A DNA stretch of 43,524 bases from Candidatus Rokuibacteriota bacterium (GTDB lineage Bacteria > Methylomirabilota > Methylomirabilia > Rokubacteriales > CSP1-6), in the NCBI GenBank assembly GCA_016193045.1, contig JACPSW010000140.1:1-43524 (forward strand), given 5' to 3'. How positions within the stretch are numbered: the first letter of the stretch is position 1; each line of letters begins with the position of its first letter. The position numbers and the translations under genes are program-made. Positions 35,636 to 43,182 of the stretch are shown here, piece after piece. The notes below the pieces were generated by a model. It was not told the DNA's origin and did no database searches. It was given only the letters and a program-made list of their open reading frames with translations.

Positions 35636-38059
35636 TCAGGTCCAAACACCTGGAATCTTTGACGAACAGGTTGGGCAGATCCCCCGGGTTGGGGTCAGGA
35701 CGTCCCTGACAATCCTGTAGCCCATTCGCTCCACGAGCGCGCTCCTGCACGACGGACAGTAGGTGTTCTCGAACGGCCCCACCTGCCCCGGCAGGTTTCC
35801 CGCATAGACGTACCGCAGCCCCTCGGCGACGCCGATCTCGGCCGCGCGGATCAACGTGCTCGCGACCGTGTTCGGCGGGTCGGTCATCTTGTAGTCCTGG
35901 TGGAAGGCGGTGACGTGCCACGGGATATCCGGCGAGACCGATGCCAGGAACCGGGCGATGTCCCGGAGTTCCTCATTCGAATCGTTGAAGCCGGGGATCA
36001 CGAGTGTGACGACTTCGAGCCAGAACCCTCGAGCGTGGATCATGCGGGTTCCCTCGAGGATCGTCTTGAGCACCCCGCCGAGCTGGCGGTAATGCTTGTC
36101 GTCGAAGGACTTCAGATCCACCTTGTACAGGTCCACGTGCGGCCGGATGTAGTCCAGCACCTCCGCGGTGGCGTTGCCGTTAGAGACGTACGAGCAGACG
36201 AGGCCGCGCGCCTTCCCTTCCTTGAAGACCTCCACCGCCCACTCGCTGGTGATCAGAGGCTCGTTGTACGTGGAGGTCAGCACGCGCGCACGATTGTGAA
36301 CGGCGCGATTCACGATCTCCTGAGGCGTCACGCGCTGCGGCGGCACGCCCATCGCCGGATCGCGCAGCGCTTGCGAAGTCAACGCATTCTGGCAGTTATG
36401 GGTGCTGACAAACTGGGCAAGATAGGAATGATCTTGCTCCACTTCCAAGTTGAACACGAACCCCTTGTACGCATAGGTCTTGATACCGTGCACAGGGACA
36501 TAGAAATAACGCTCGTCTTCCCGAAGCCACCGCCGTTTCGACGACTCTTCGAACCAATTCAGATAGAAGAGATTGGGGGCAAGGCGAACGATTCTCCCAA
36601 GAACCTTCCCTTCTCTGGGTTGCCGCTTCTGCCGAATGCGAGGGAACCGTCCTGTTTTCAAAGCGAGCCATGCGATCCCCACCGCCAATTCCCGCGAAAC
36701 GGTCGCGGCTGACATCATGCCGCTCTTAGTCCAGTGGCCGTCACCCTCCACATATGCGTTCAAGAAAGCCTCTACGACAGGCCTGGGCGCAGAGAACAAC
36801 TCCGCGGGGAGACGCTTATGCTTGGATCCCGTGCCACAAAGGCTCTCAAAGAACAGGGCCGCTGACGCCTTGCTGACAACAACAGCGAGCGTCGTCTGTC
36901 GCTTGGACAGATACGGCGCGACACCAAACACATTCGACACGAGCCCACAGATACGCCGAGCAAGTTCCCCCTCATGATGCCCCAAAGAAAACACGACTTC
37001 AGCGGAATGGACCCGCTTCTTGTGGTGGAGGATGCATCCCTCTGCCGCATAGTAGCCCAGAAGCGCCGCAAGGTTCTCGTCCAAGGGGATTCTTTCGGGA
37101 ACTCCGGGGGTGTGCTCTTTTGAAAATCGAACCTTGCCCTGCTCGATCAGCACCTCGGCGGGCTTGTGAGATAAGTCCTTGAGATCCCACGCGCCTCTGC
37201 CGACCTTACTGCGGAGGTGCCGGACATGCGACGCCCCCTTGCCAAGACGGGATCCGATGTCTCTGGAAGACAGCCCGTTCTCCGAAAGCCGCAATACTTT
37301 TCGCAAGAACGCCGGACCGATTCGATGCCGATAGCGTATCTTTTTCGCGAGCGGCCGGAGGATCTCGGCCACGTCAAATGTGGCGGCTTTGGAGAAATCA
37401 AACTGCTTTGGAATGGCCAGATAGTGGCCCGTGGTGAGCTGCCCGGCCCGAAGGAATTGAGGGACAGCCGCGCCGCTCTCAAGCTCGGCCCTCGTTACCG
37501 CCAGGACTTCGTGGGATGGCGTCACACGGAGAGGGAGAAGATACGCTGGCTCCAGCTTCACCATGAGACCCGAGTACGGATGTCTGAAGAGCTGCCGAAC
37601 CCCTCGGGACCGCCCAGTGTGACTGTAGACCTCCAAGCCAGGCATCACCCGGATCGAAGTCTCGTCCGTTTCGGCCGCCGGGGCCGCCGAATCGAAAAGC
37701 TGTTTGATTGGGACAGGACCCCTTGACGTCGCAATAATCGTCTGAGGGGCCGCGCAATAGGCACAGTGCAGGTCGCAACCGAGCATGCCGAAGGAGAGCG
37801 CGCGGGCGCCGGGGAAGGCGTGGAAGAACGGCTTCTTCTCGATCGGATCGACCTGGAGCGCCGCCACGTAGCCCGTGGGAACCATGAGCCGGCCGTCCTC
37901 GTTCCAGCGGACCTTGCAGATCCCCTTCTGGCCGGGGAGGATCAGGCAGCGGTGGCCGCACGCGTGGCAGCGAACGCGCCCTTCGGGAAGCCGCTCGTAG
38001 AGCTCGCCCTCGCGGGCCAGCCGGGAGAGGACCTGCTCCAGGGTGACCGCTACCGCCAT
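35636..38059 (-). CDS. amrS: AmmeMemoRadiSam system radical SAM enzyme AmrS, interrupted by an intein
   Basis: The precursor has 807 residues; removing the intein leaves 353, normal for AmrS. Host parts: N-terminal RVRCHACGHRC and GICKVR, then VDPIEKKPFFHAFPG, then GCDLHCAY up to residue 101. The host resumes at C556 with QNALTSQ, then TSTYNEP, LYKVDLKSFDD, LVIPGFNDS, and a C-terminal zinc-type pair CPSC and GICPTC. The radical SAM motif is therefore C95-DLH-C99-AY-C556, complete only after splicing. Its partners AMMECR1 and Memo are not in the window, and the reaction is unknown. ATG 38059; the gene is 25 bases downstream of the aminotransferase stop on the same strand. Confidence 0.93.
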   Translation of the reverse strand: MAVAVTLEQVLSRLAREGELYERLPEGRVRCHACGHRCLILPGQKGICKVRWNEDGRLMVPTGYVAALQVDPIEKKPFFHAFPGARALSFGMLGCDLHCAYCAAPQTIIATSRGPVPIKQLFDSAAPAAETDETSIRVMPGLEVYSHTGRSRGVRQLFRHPYSGLMVKLEPAYLLPLRVTPSHEVLAVTRAELESGAAVPQFLRAGQLTTGHYLAIPKQFDFSKAATFDVAEILRPLAKKIRYRHRIGPAFLRKVLRLSENGLSSRDIGSRLGKGASHVRHLRSKVGRGAWDLKDLSHKPAEVLIEQGKVRFSKEHTPGVPERIPLDENLAALLGYYAAEGCILHHKKRVHSAEVVFSLGHHEGELARRICGLVSNVFGVAPYLSKRQTTLAVVVSKASAALFFESLCGTGSKHKRLPAELFSAPRPVVEAFLNAYVEGDGHWTKSGMMSAATVSRELAVGIAWLALKTGRFPRIRQKRQPREGKVLGRIVRLAPNLFYLNWFEESSKRRWLREDERYFYVPVHGIKTYAYKGFVFNLEVEQDHSYLAQFVSTHNCQNALTSQALRDPAMGVPPQRVTPQEIVNRAVHNRARVLTSTYNEPLITSEWAVEVFKEGKARGLVCSYVSNGNATAEVLDYIRPHVDLYKVDLKSFDDKHYRQLGGVLKTILEGTRMIHARGFWLEVVTLVIPGFNDSNEELRDIARFLASVSPDIPWHVTAFHQDYKMTDPPNTVASTLIRAAEIGVAEGLRYVYAGNLPGQVGPFENTYCPSCRSALVERMGYRIVRDVLTPTRGICPTCSSKIPGVWT
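36395..37756 (-). mobile_element. LAGLIDADG-type intein in AmrS (454 residues)
   Basis: Residues 102-555 of the AmrS precursor. Splicing blocks are intact: block A starts at Cys102 (CAAPQTIIATSRGPVPIKQL), block B has the T-x-x-H motif LRVTPSHEVLAV (T180, H183), block F is VFNLEVEQDHSYLAQF and block G ends VSTHN with His554-Asn555. The +1 residue is Cys556. Between them lie an extra helix-turn-helix-like stretch (LSSRDIGSRLGKGASHVRHL) and both LAGLIDADG helices (LAALLGYYAAEGC and VEAFLNAYVEGDG), each with its acidic residue. The DNA is visibly less GC-rich than the flanks, in keeping with recent transfer. Confidence 0.93.
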
Positions 38060-38084
38060 CGTCCCCTTCAGTGTACTCCTGACC

Positions 38085-39443
38085 CTAGATGCCGAGCACG
38101 GCTTTCACGGCGTCCCGTGCGACGGAGATCAGGCGGTCCACCTGGCTCTCGGTCACGATAAGGGGCGGAGCGAAGAAGACGGATTCGCCGCGGATCCGGG
38201 TCACCACGCCGCGCTTGACCATCTCGGCCTGGACGCGCGGCCCCACCTTCTGGTCGCCGGGGAACGTCGCCTTGGTCCCCTTGTCCGCCACCAGCTCCAC
38301 GGCGGCCAGGAGCCCCTTCCCGCCCCGGATGTCCCCCGCGTGCGGATGATCGGCAAAGGCCTGCTTCAACCCCTCGTGGAGGCGCGTTCCCATCTTCGCA
38401 GCGTTCTCCCAGAGGCGCTCGCGCTCCATGATCTCGATGTTCTTGAGCCCCACGGCGCAGCAGGTCGGATGCCCGGAGTAGGTATGGGCGTGCATCCATC
38501 GGCTCTCGGGCGGCACGGAATCCATGGCATCCTTGATCTCCCGCGAGATCATGATCCCGCCGAGCGGCAGGTAGCCGGAGCTGACGCCCTTGGCGAAGGC
38601 CATGATGTCGGGCTCGACGCCCCAATGGGTGAGGGCGAACCAGTGACCCGTGCGGCAGAAGCCCGTGATGACCTCGTCGGCGATGAAGAGGACCTGGTGC
38701 TTGGTGCAGATCTCGCGGATCCGCGGGAAATAGTCGTCCGGCGGCACGAAGACGCCGCCCCCGCCGACGATGGGCTCGGCGATGAAGGCCGCCACGGTGT
38801 CCGGCCCCTCGCGGAGGATCGCCTCCTCCAGTTCTCGGGCTGCGGCCTGACCGACCGTTTCGCCGGGCTTCGCTCCCTGGAAGCGGTACGCGTAGGGTGG
38901 CTGGATGTGGAGGAAGCCCGGCACACGCGGCTCGAACATCTTCCAGTACGGGGGGATCCCGGTGGCGCTCATCGCCTGGAGCGTCACGCCGTGGTAGCCC
39001 TCGCGCCGCGCGATGATCTTCACCTTGTCGGGCTTGGCCCGAGCCTTCCAATAGAAGCGCGCCGTCTTGAAGGCCGCCTCGTTGGACTCCGCCCCGCCGC
39101 AGGTGAAAAAGACCGCCTGCATGTTCTTGTAGGCCAGGCGGACCAGCCGGTCGGCCAGCATGATGGCCGGGATATTGGACATCCCCGCGTACGTGGAATA
39201 GTAGGCGAGCTCCTTCATCTGGGCTTCGGCGGCCTGGGCCAGCTCCGCCCGGCCGTGCCCCACGTTCGTGTTCCAGAGCCCGGAGAGCCCATCGAGATAC
39301 TCGCGCCCCTGCACGTCGGTGATGACCGCGCCCCGCCCCTTCACGAAGATCAGGGGCTCGGAGTGGTCCATGGGATGGTGGAGCGAATGAATCAGGTGCT
39401 CGTGGTCGGCCTTGATCAGCTCGGCAGGGCTTTGCGCGGCCAT
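38085..39443 (-). CDS. class III (omega) aminotransferase
   Basis: The 452-residue PLP enzyme has the fold-type I class III features: VNTNVGH-like LWNTNVGHGR, the FFTCGGAESNEAA loop, ARREGYHGVT, the Asp in FIADEVITGF, and the PLP lysine in AFAKGVSSGYLPLGG. These enzymes transfer amino groups from omega-amino acids, polyamines or beta-alanine to pyruvate; the donor here is unknown. The ATG at 39443 shares a base with the upstream TGA (TGATG), so it is coupled to the gamma-glutamylcyclotransferase-like gene. Confidence 0.93.
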   Translation of the reverse strand: MAAQSPAELIKADHEHLIHSLHHPMDHSEPLIFVKGRGAVITDVQGREYLDGLSGLWNTNVGHGRAELAQAAEAQMKELAYYSTYAGMSNIPAIMLADRLVRLAYKNMQAVFFTCGGAESNEAAFKTARFYWKARAKPDKVKIIARREGYHGVTLQAMSATGIPPYWKMFEPRVPGFLHIQPPYAYRFQGAKPGETVGQAAARELEEAILREGPDTVAAFIAEPIVGGGGVFVPPDDYFPRIREICTKHQVLFIADEVITGFCRTGHWFALTHWGVEPDIMAFAKGVSSGYLPLGGIMISREIKDAMDSVPPESRWMHAHTYSGHPTCCAVGLKNIEIMERERLWENAAKMGTRLHEGLKQAFADHPHAGDIRGGKGLLAAVELVADKGTKATFPGDQKVGPRVQAEMVKRGVVTRIRGESVFFAPPLIVTESQVDRLISVARDAVKAVLGI

Positions 39444-39853
39444 CAGTCTGTCTCCCTTGTTGTCACGTGACGGCGGTAATCGCCATGGGGAATCGGCACG
39501 GCCCCGTTGAGGGAACCGCCGAACCAGTAGGTCCACGCCTGCACCTGCCGCCCGTCGTCGAGGCGCACCGGGGTCAGGCGGCGGGGAAACGCGGCCCCCT
39601 CCGCCAAGTCCACCGCCGTCAGGAGGGCCGTCGACGGGAGCCGGTAGACCTCGCCGCGAATCGTCCCCCCCTCGCCGGGCAGGGCGCCGGGATAACCTCC
39701 CAGATCCACCAGGCGACCGCCGATGCTGCCGGCCGCCACGAACGCCGCCCGCCCCTCGATCAGATGGTGGAGAGGAAGCCCTCGCATCAGCGTGCCATAG
39801 GCGAACAGGAGGCGAGATTCGGAGGAGCGGCCCGACGGGGAACGCCCCCTCAT
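39443..39853 (-). CDS. gamma-glutamylcyclotransferase/AIG2-like protein
   Basis: The 136-residue protein has the signature FAYGTLMRG (17-25), then GRLVDLGGYPG and IRGEVYRL, as in the GGCT/AIG2 fold. Members cleave gamma-glutamyl amines or amino acids to release 5-oxoproline. The general acid Glu probably lies in AVDLAEGA. Pairing with an aminotransferase would fit breakdown of a gamma-glutamylated amine, but this is inference. Confidence 0.88.
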   Translation of the reverse strand: MRGRSPSGRSSESRLLFAYGTLMRGLPLHHLIEGRAAFVAAGSIGGRLVDLGGYPGALPGEGGTIRGEVYRLPSTALLTAVDLAEGAAFPRRLTPVRLDDGRQVQAWTYWFGGSLNGAVPIPHGDYRRHVTTRETD

Positions 39854-39906
39854 GAGGCGGGCCGTTGGTCCTTGGGCTCCTCACGGGAGCGGGCCGCCCG
39901 GCTCCC

Positions 39907-40002
39907 TCAGGTCGGGACGCCGAAGCGCGGGAGGATGAAGTGCCGGAGCGCCACGAACCCCGCGACGATGCCGGCGACGATCAGGAGATCGCTCCACGTC
40001 AT
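39907..40002 (-). CDS. 31-residue single-span membrane protein
   Basis: ATG 40002 overlaps the TGA of the thioredoxin-fold gene (ATGA), so it would be translated with it. The product begins MTWSDLLIVAGIVAGFVALR, a clear membrane helix, and ends HFILPRFGVPT with a positive flank. It is too short for ordinary gene calling. It may anchor or partner the redox protein encoded upstream, or be a remnant. No family is recognised. Confidence 0.6.
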   Translation of the reverse strand: MTWSDLLIVAGIVAGFVALRHFILPRFGVPT

Positions 40003-40658
40003 GCGGGGGCCCCGCCGCCGTTGGCGGCCCGCAGCACGGCGCTCAGAAAATCCCGCTCGGGAAGGGCGCCCTCGAACTGCACCCGGTCATTGATCACCAC
40101 TTTGGGCACCGCCATCACCCGGTACTGCTGGCTCCATTCGGGAAACTCGTTCGCCTCGATGCAGTCGGCGCGGACCTGGTCCGAAGCCACCGCCATGTGC
40201 TGAGCCAGGCGCACGGCCCGGGGACAGTAGGGTCAGGTGGGCGTCGTGAAGACCTTGATGTGGACCGGCGACGTGAGGCCTCCGAGCGCCGCGCGCGTCT
40301 CCTCGGAGAGGGCCGGCGTGCCGGTGGAAGCCACCACCATGGCGTCGATGAGGTTGGTGAACTCGTAGCCCGCCGGGATGCCGAAAAAGCGGAGGCCGTA
40401 GTCCTTGGCCCCCTCGACCACCACGGCGGGGACCCGGTCCACGCCGTAGGCCTCGGCCTTCTCCCGGTCGAGGATCAGGTTCAGTATCTCCACCGAAGCC
40501 TTGTCGGTCAGCTCGACGACCTCCTTCATGAGCCACTCGGTCTGCTGGCAGGTCTCGGAGCCGAGCTCCTGGGAGAACACGATGACCTTCACCGGGCCGG
40601 TGAGCTTCTCGAACTCCCTCTTGACCGCCTCGCGGTCTCTATCCATGAGAATTGGCAT
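39999..40658 (-). CDS. selenocysteine-containing protein disulfide oxidoreductase (in-frame TGA)
   Basis: The whole frame 40658 to 39999 holds 219 residues with one internal TGA at codon 142 (40235-40233). Two thioredoxin-like folds follow each other, as in PDO/glutaredoxin-like proteins. The first has a partial site ETCQQT (C37), VEILNLILDREKAEAYGVDRVPAVVV. The second reads VKVFTTPT-[TGA]-PYCPRAVRLA, then FPEWSQQYRVMAVPKVVIN with the cis-Pro loop. Family members have CPYC here, so the TGA replaces the catalytic Cys and is best read as selenocysteine (U142, C145). A SECIS-like hairpin follows the TGA. Without readthrough, only a 141-residue N-terminal fragment would be made. A sequencing error from TGC or TGT remains possible. 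Confidence 0.8.
40200..40227 (-). promoter_or_regulatory. candidate bacterial SECIS element
   Basis: On the minus strand, starting 17 bases after the TGA codon, CCGGGC (40221-40216) pairs over six positions, one G-U, with GCCTGG (40210-40205). The loop is CGTGC, with G at its second position followed by U. An outer 3-bp stem CTG/CAG (40227-40225 and 40202-40200) closes a small internal loop. Distance from the TGA, loop size and the loop G agree with known bacterial SECIS rules. Confidence 0.65.
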
Positions 40659-40684
40659 GACGCCTCATTATACCTTCGGTGCGC

Positions 40685-41563
40685 TCATTTTTCGACGGGA
40701 AGATCGTCGCGGTTCCCCCACTCCACCCAGGAGCGGTCGTACCCCACCAGGTTCGGGTAGCCCAGCAGGCGGAGAACGAAGTACGTATGAGCCGCGCGGT
40801 GGTGGGTCTGGCAGTAGGTGACGACAGTCTTATCCGGCGTCGCGCCGCTCGCCACGTACATCGCGCGGAGCTCGTCCAGCGGCTTGAAGGTCCAGTCCGG
40901 CCTGAGGTTCCGCCTCCAGTCGATGTTCACCGCGCCGGGAATGTGCCCGCCCCGCTTGGCGAACACATCCTTGCCCTGGTACTCGGCGGGAGTACGTGCA
41001 TCCACGAGCGCTACCCTGGGATCCTTCAGGCGATCCCGGACCCACTCCGCGCTCCCGACGCGCTCGGGATGGATGGCGGGCTTGTAGGTCGTCGAGGCGA
41101 TCTTCGGAATCTCCTTGCTGAGCGCGAAACCGGTGCGCTTCCACGCCTGGATCCCTCCGTTCAGGATCGCCGCCTTCCGATGGCCGAAGACGTCCAGCGT
41201 GAAGAAGAGCCGGGAGGCGTGGAGACCACCCGCGTCATCGTAGATCACCACCTGCGTCTCGGGAGTAAGGCCCAGGCTCCCCAGGAGCTTCACGCCTTCC
41301 TCGGCGTTCGGCAGCCGGAATCCCCCCGCGGGCACCCCGATCCGCGAGTCGTCGACGTGAAGATAGACCGCCCCGGGAATGTGCCCCTTCCGATAGTCCC
41401 CGGGCTCGGTGACCATGTCCACGATCCGGACCTGTCGGTCGCCCAGGCGAGCGTTGAGCCAGGCGGTATCCACCAGGAGCACGCTCTGCTGGGCCCCGAC
41501 CGGCGGGGCGCCGAGGAGCAGGGCGACCAAACCCACCGCCAGTCCCCACCACGTGCTCTTCAT
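40685..41563 (-). CDS. exported tandem-rhodanese sulfurtransferase
   Basis: The 292-residue protein has a signal peptide (WWGLAVGLVALLLGAPPVGAQ) and two rhodanese domains. The first (about 30-150) has VRIVDMVTEPGDYRKGHIPGA and lacks a catalytic Cys; the second (about 165-290) has VALVDARTPAEYQG and the active loop TYCQTHHRAAH. That loop differs from the usual C-R-x-G-x-R but keeps the Cys. It would transfer sulfur from thiosulfate or a thiol in the periplasm. ATG 41563 has AGGAGA 7 bases upstream, so it is preferred to ATG 41569, which touches the ribosome site. The selenoprotein gene follows after 26 bases. Confidence 0.88.
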   Translation of the reverse strand: MKSTWWGLAVGLVALLLGAPPVGAQQSVLLVDTAWLNARLGDRQVRIVDMVTEPGDYRKGHIPGAVYLHVDDSRIGVPAGGFRLPNAEEGVKLLGSLGLTPETQVVIYDDAGGLHASRLFFTLDVFGHRKAAILNGGIQAWKRTGFALSKEIPKIASTTYKPAIHPERVGSAEWVRDRLKDPRVALVDARTPAEYQGKDVFAKRGGHIPGAVNIDWRRNLRPDWTFKPLDELRAMYVASGATPDKTVVTYCQTHHRAAHTYFVLRLLGYPNLVGYDRSWVEWGNRDDLPVEK

Positions 41564-41618
41564 CGCCATTCTCCTGCCCCTTTAGATGATACGCCGGCCG
41601 GAAAGGCTGCGCTGCGGA

Positions 41619-41909
41619 TCAGCGCCCCGAGAAGCGCGGCGGCCGCTTCTCGACGAAGGCCCGCACCGCCTCGCGGTGGTCCTCCGTGGCGAAGGTCCTG
41701 GCTTCGAGCGCCAGCGACGCTTCGAGGACGAGGTTGGCCGCGGCCTTCAGCAGCTTGTTGACCGAGACCTTCGTCCACTTGATCGCGAGGATCGGCCCGT
41801 CGGCCAGGCGGTGGGTGACCGCGTTCAGCTTCTCGGGGCGGTTGAGCGTGAGGAGCAGCACGTTGCCGTCCCGCTTGGCCTCGATCGTCCGATAGGCGGA
41901 GTAGTCCAT
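41619..41909 (-). pseudogene. internally deleted enoyl-CoA hydratase (crotonase)
   Basis: The 96-residue frame joins the very start of a crotonase (YRTIEAKRDGNVLLLTLNRP, EKLNA, residues 1-35) to its C-terminal end (ADGPILAIKWTKVSVNK to EKRPPRFSGR). About 150 residues with the oxyanion hole and the catalytic glutamates are missing. Intact enzymes have about 260 residues. The frame is open across the junction, so this is a clean in-frame deletion, but the product cannot be an active hydratase. Confidence 0.8.
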
Positions 41910-41914
41910 GGCGT

Positions 41915-42418
41915 CTATCCTCGCAGCGCCTTCTTGAGGCGGTCCAGCTCTCCCATGTCCCAGTTCACTTGCGTCTGTCCCCTGAGCCGCGGTGCCAGCT
42001 CTTCCAGGATCAGCGCCAGGTCACCGACCGCTTCCACAAGCGGCGTGAAAGGAAGGCCGGATTGCGGCGTCCGGGAGAGGCACACGATCAGCGCCGAATA
42101 CGGCCAGCGGCGCGGATTCACTTCGGCCGGATCCAGGCCGAATGCGACGATCAGGTCGGCCAGGCCGAGCACCGCGTCGTCCGCGTCGCCGCCCGCGAGG
42201 ATTCCAAGGGCGAGAGGGTGAGCCTCCGGGAGGGCTTCCTTGGCCTGGGAGGTGGTGAGGACCGGCGCCGGCAGCGCCTCGGCCAAGGCGCGAAGCCAGC
42301 CGGAATCCCCGGGGCGGCATTGAAGGCCGGCGATGACGACAGGATGTGACGCGGCCCGGATGAGCTCCGCGGCGCGGTCCAAGGCCCGCGGATCCGGCGG
42401 CGGCAGTGAGGCGGACAT
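41915..42418 (-). CDS. stand-alone central domain of a ThDP-dependent enzyme
   Basis: The 167-residue protein matches the central (DHS-like) domain of acetolactate-synthase-type ThDP enzymes: RAAELIRAASHPVVIAG, PVLTTSQAKEALPEAHPL and LADLIVAFGLDPAE. It ends VGDLALILEELAPRLRG, the usual exit of that domain. The N-terminal pyrimidine-binding and C-terminal diphosphate-binding domains are absent, so it cannot bind ThDP. It is probably a remnant, although its frame is intact and it is coupled to the MaoC-like gene. Confidence 0.7.
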   Translation of the reverse strand: MSASLPPPDPRALDRAAELIRAASHPVVIAGLQCRPGDSGWLRALAEALPAPVLTTSQAKEALPEAHPLALGILAGGDADDAVLGLADLIVAFGLDPAEVNPRRWPYSALIVCLSRTPQSGLPFTPLVEAVGDLALILEELAPRLRGQTQVNWDMGELDRLKKALRG

Positions 42419-42849
42419 CACGGAGCGCGAAGCGGCAGGTGGACCGTCGCAGTTCCAGGCGTGGCAATCCCCTCGCGGGGGTTCTCGGCCCAGATCTCCA
42501 GGTCCACCGCGCCCTTGCCATCCTGACGATACTTCTTCGTGACCTTACCGCGGACGTGCATCGTGTCACCCACCAGGTGGTAACGGCGCATCTGGAAGCC
42601 GAGCCGCTTGACGAACCCCTCGGCGCCCGCCCAGTCGGTGAGGAGGCGGCAGAGCGCCGCTCGCGTGAAGGCCGTGTTGACGAAGATGTCGGGGTGCCCG
42701 CCCGAGCGCGCGAAGTCGCGATCGTGGTGGATCGGGTAGAAATCCTGGGTGCCTGACACCTGCTGGACCATCCGCGTCATGGTGAGCTCGAGGGCGAAGC
42801 CCGGGAGCGCCTCGCCTTCCTTCACATCCTCCCAGTAGCGCTGGCTCAC
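42418..42849 (-). CDS. MaoC-like hotdog-fold protein
   Basis: The 143-residue hotdog protein begins MSQRYWEDVKEGEALPGFAL. The motif SGTQDFYPIHHDRDFA supplies the Asp-His pair in place of the usual D-x-N-P-x-H. FVNTAFTRAALCRLLTDWAG follows. Similar proteins often act as one half of a two-gene hydratase on CoA thioesters. GTG 42849. Its TGA shares one base with the ATG of the next gene downstream. With the ThDP fragment and crotonase remnant it forms a partly decayed acyl-CoA cluster. Confidence 0.82.
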   Translation of the reverse strand: MSQRYWEDVKEGEALPGFALELTMTRMVQQVSGTQDFYPIHHDRDFARSGGHPDIFVNTAFTRAALCRLLTDWAGAEGFVKRLGFQMRRYHLVGDTMHVRGKVTKKYRQDGKGAVDLEIWAENPREGIATPGTATVHLPLRAP

Positions 42850-42873
42850 CGGATCACCTCGTTCGCGACAACC

Positions 42874-42902
42874 TTGACGGCCGACCGGGCGCCCCGTATG
42901 AT
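42874..42902 (+). promoter_or_regulatory. sigma70-type promoter of the toxin-antitoxin pair
   Basis: TTGACG (42874-42879), 17 bases, TATGAT (42897-42902), 22 bases ahead of the antitoxin ATG. A second TACAAT stands at 42915-42920. The region between the box and the ATG is AT-rich, suited to antitoxin autorepression. Confidence 0.65.
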
Positions 42903-42924
42903 GTTACCCAGTAATACAATTGCC

Positions 42925-43182
42925 ATGCGCACGACCAGACCGATCACGATCTCTTTGCCGGCCGACCTCCTTCGAGAAGCCGAACGCATGGCGAAGGAAG
43001 ACGCCCGCAGCCGGAGCGAGCTCGTCCGGGACGCCCTCCGACAGTATCTCGCCTCCCGGCGCTGGCAGCGGCTGCGGCGGTGGGGGGCCGAGACCGCCAG
43101 GCGCCTCGGGCTCAAGACCGAGGACGATCTCCAGCGGCTGCTGGAGCGATTCCGAGGCGGACGGCGGAAGACTCGGGGGTGA
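42925..43182 (+). CDS. ribbon-helix-helix (CopG/MetJ-like) antitoxin
   Basis: The 85-residue protein has an RHH fold at its start: the beta strand RPITISLPADLLREAERM, then DARSRSELVRDALRQYLA. The basic C-terminal half (GAETARRLGLKTEDDLQRL) would bind and neutralise the toxin. Antitoxins of this kind repress their own operon. GTGA overlap with the PIN gene confirms the pair. Confidence 0.88.
   Translation: MRTTRPITISLPADLLREAERMAKEDARSRSELVRDALRQYLASRRWQRLRRWGAETARRLGLKTEDDLQRLLERFRGGRRKTRG

Noticed and set aside
35690..35712. GGGGTCAGG near the AmrS end as another R2/R3 copy
   Set aside because: Only nine bases agree, and they encode conserved family residues (VRDVLTPTRG).
39999..40214. Separate small gene for the C-terminal half of the oxidoreductase
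   Set aside because: It has no ribosome site and starts in the middle of a thioredoxin fold, directly after PYCPRA in the same frame; readthrough of one TGA explains it better.
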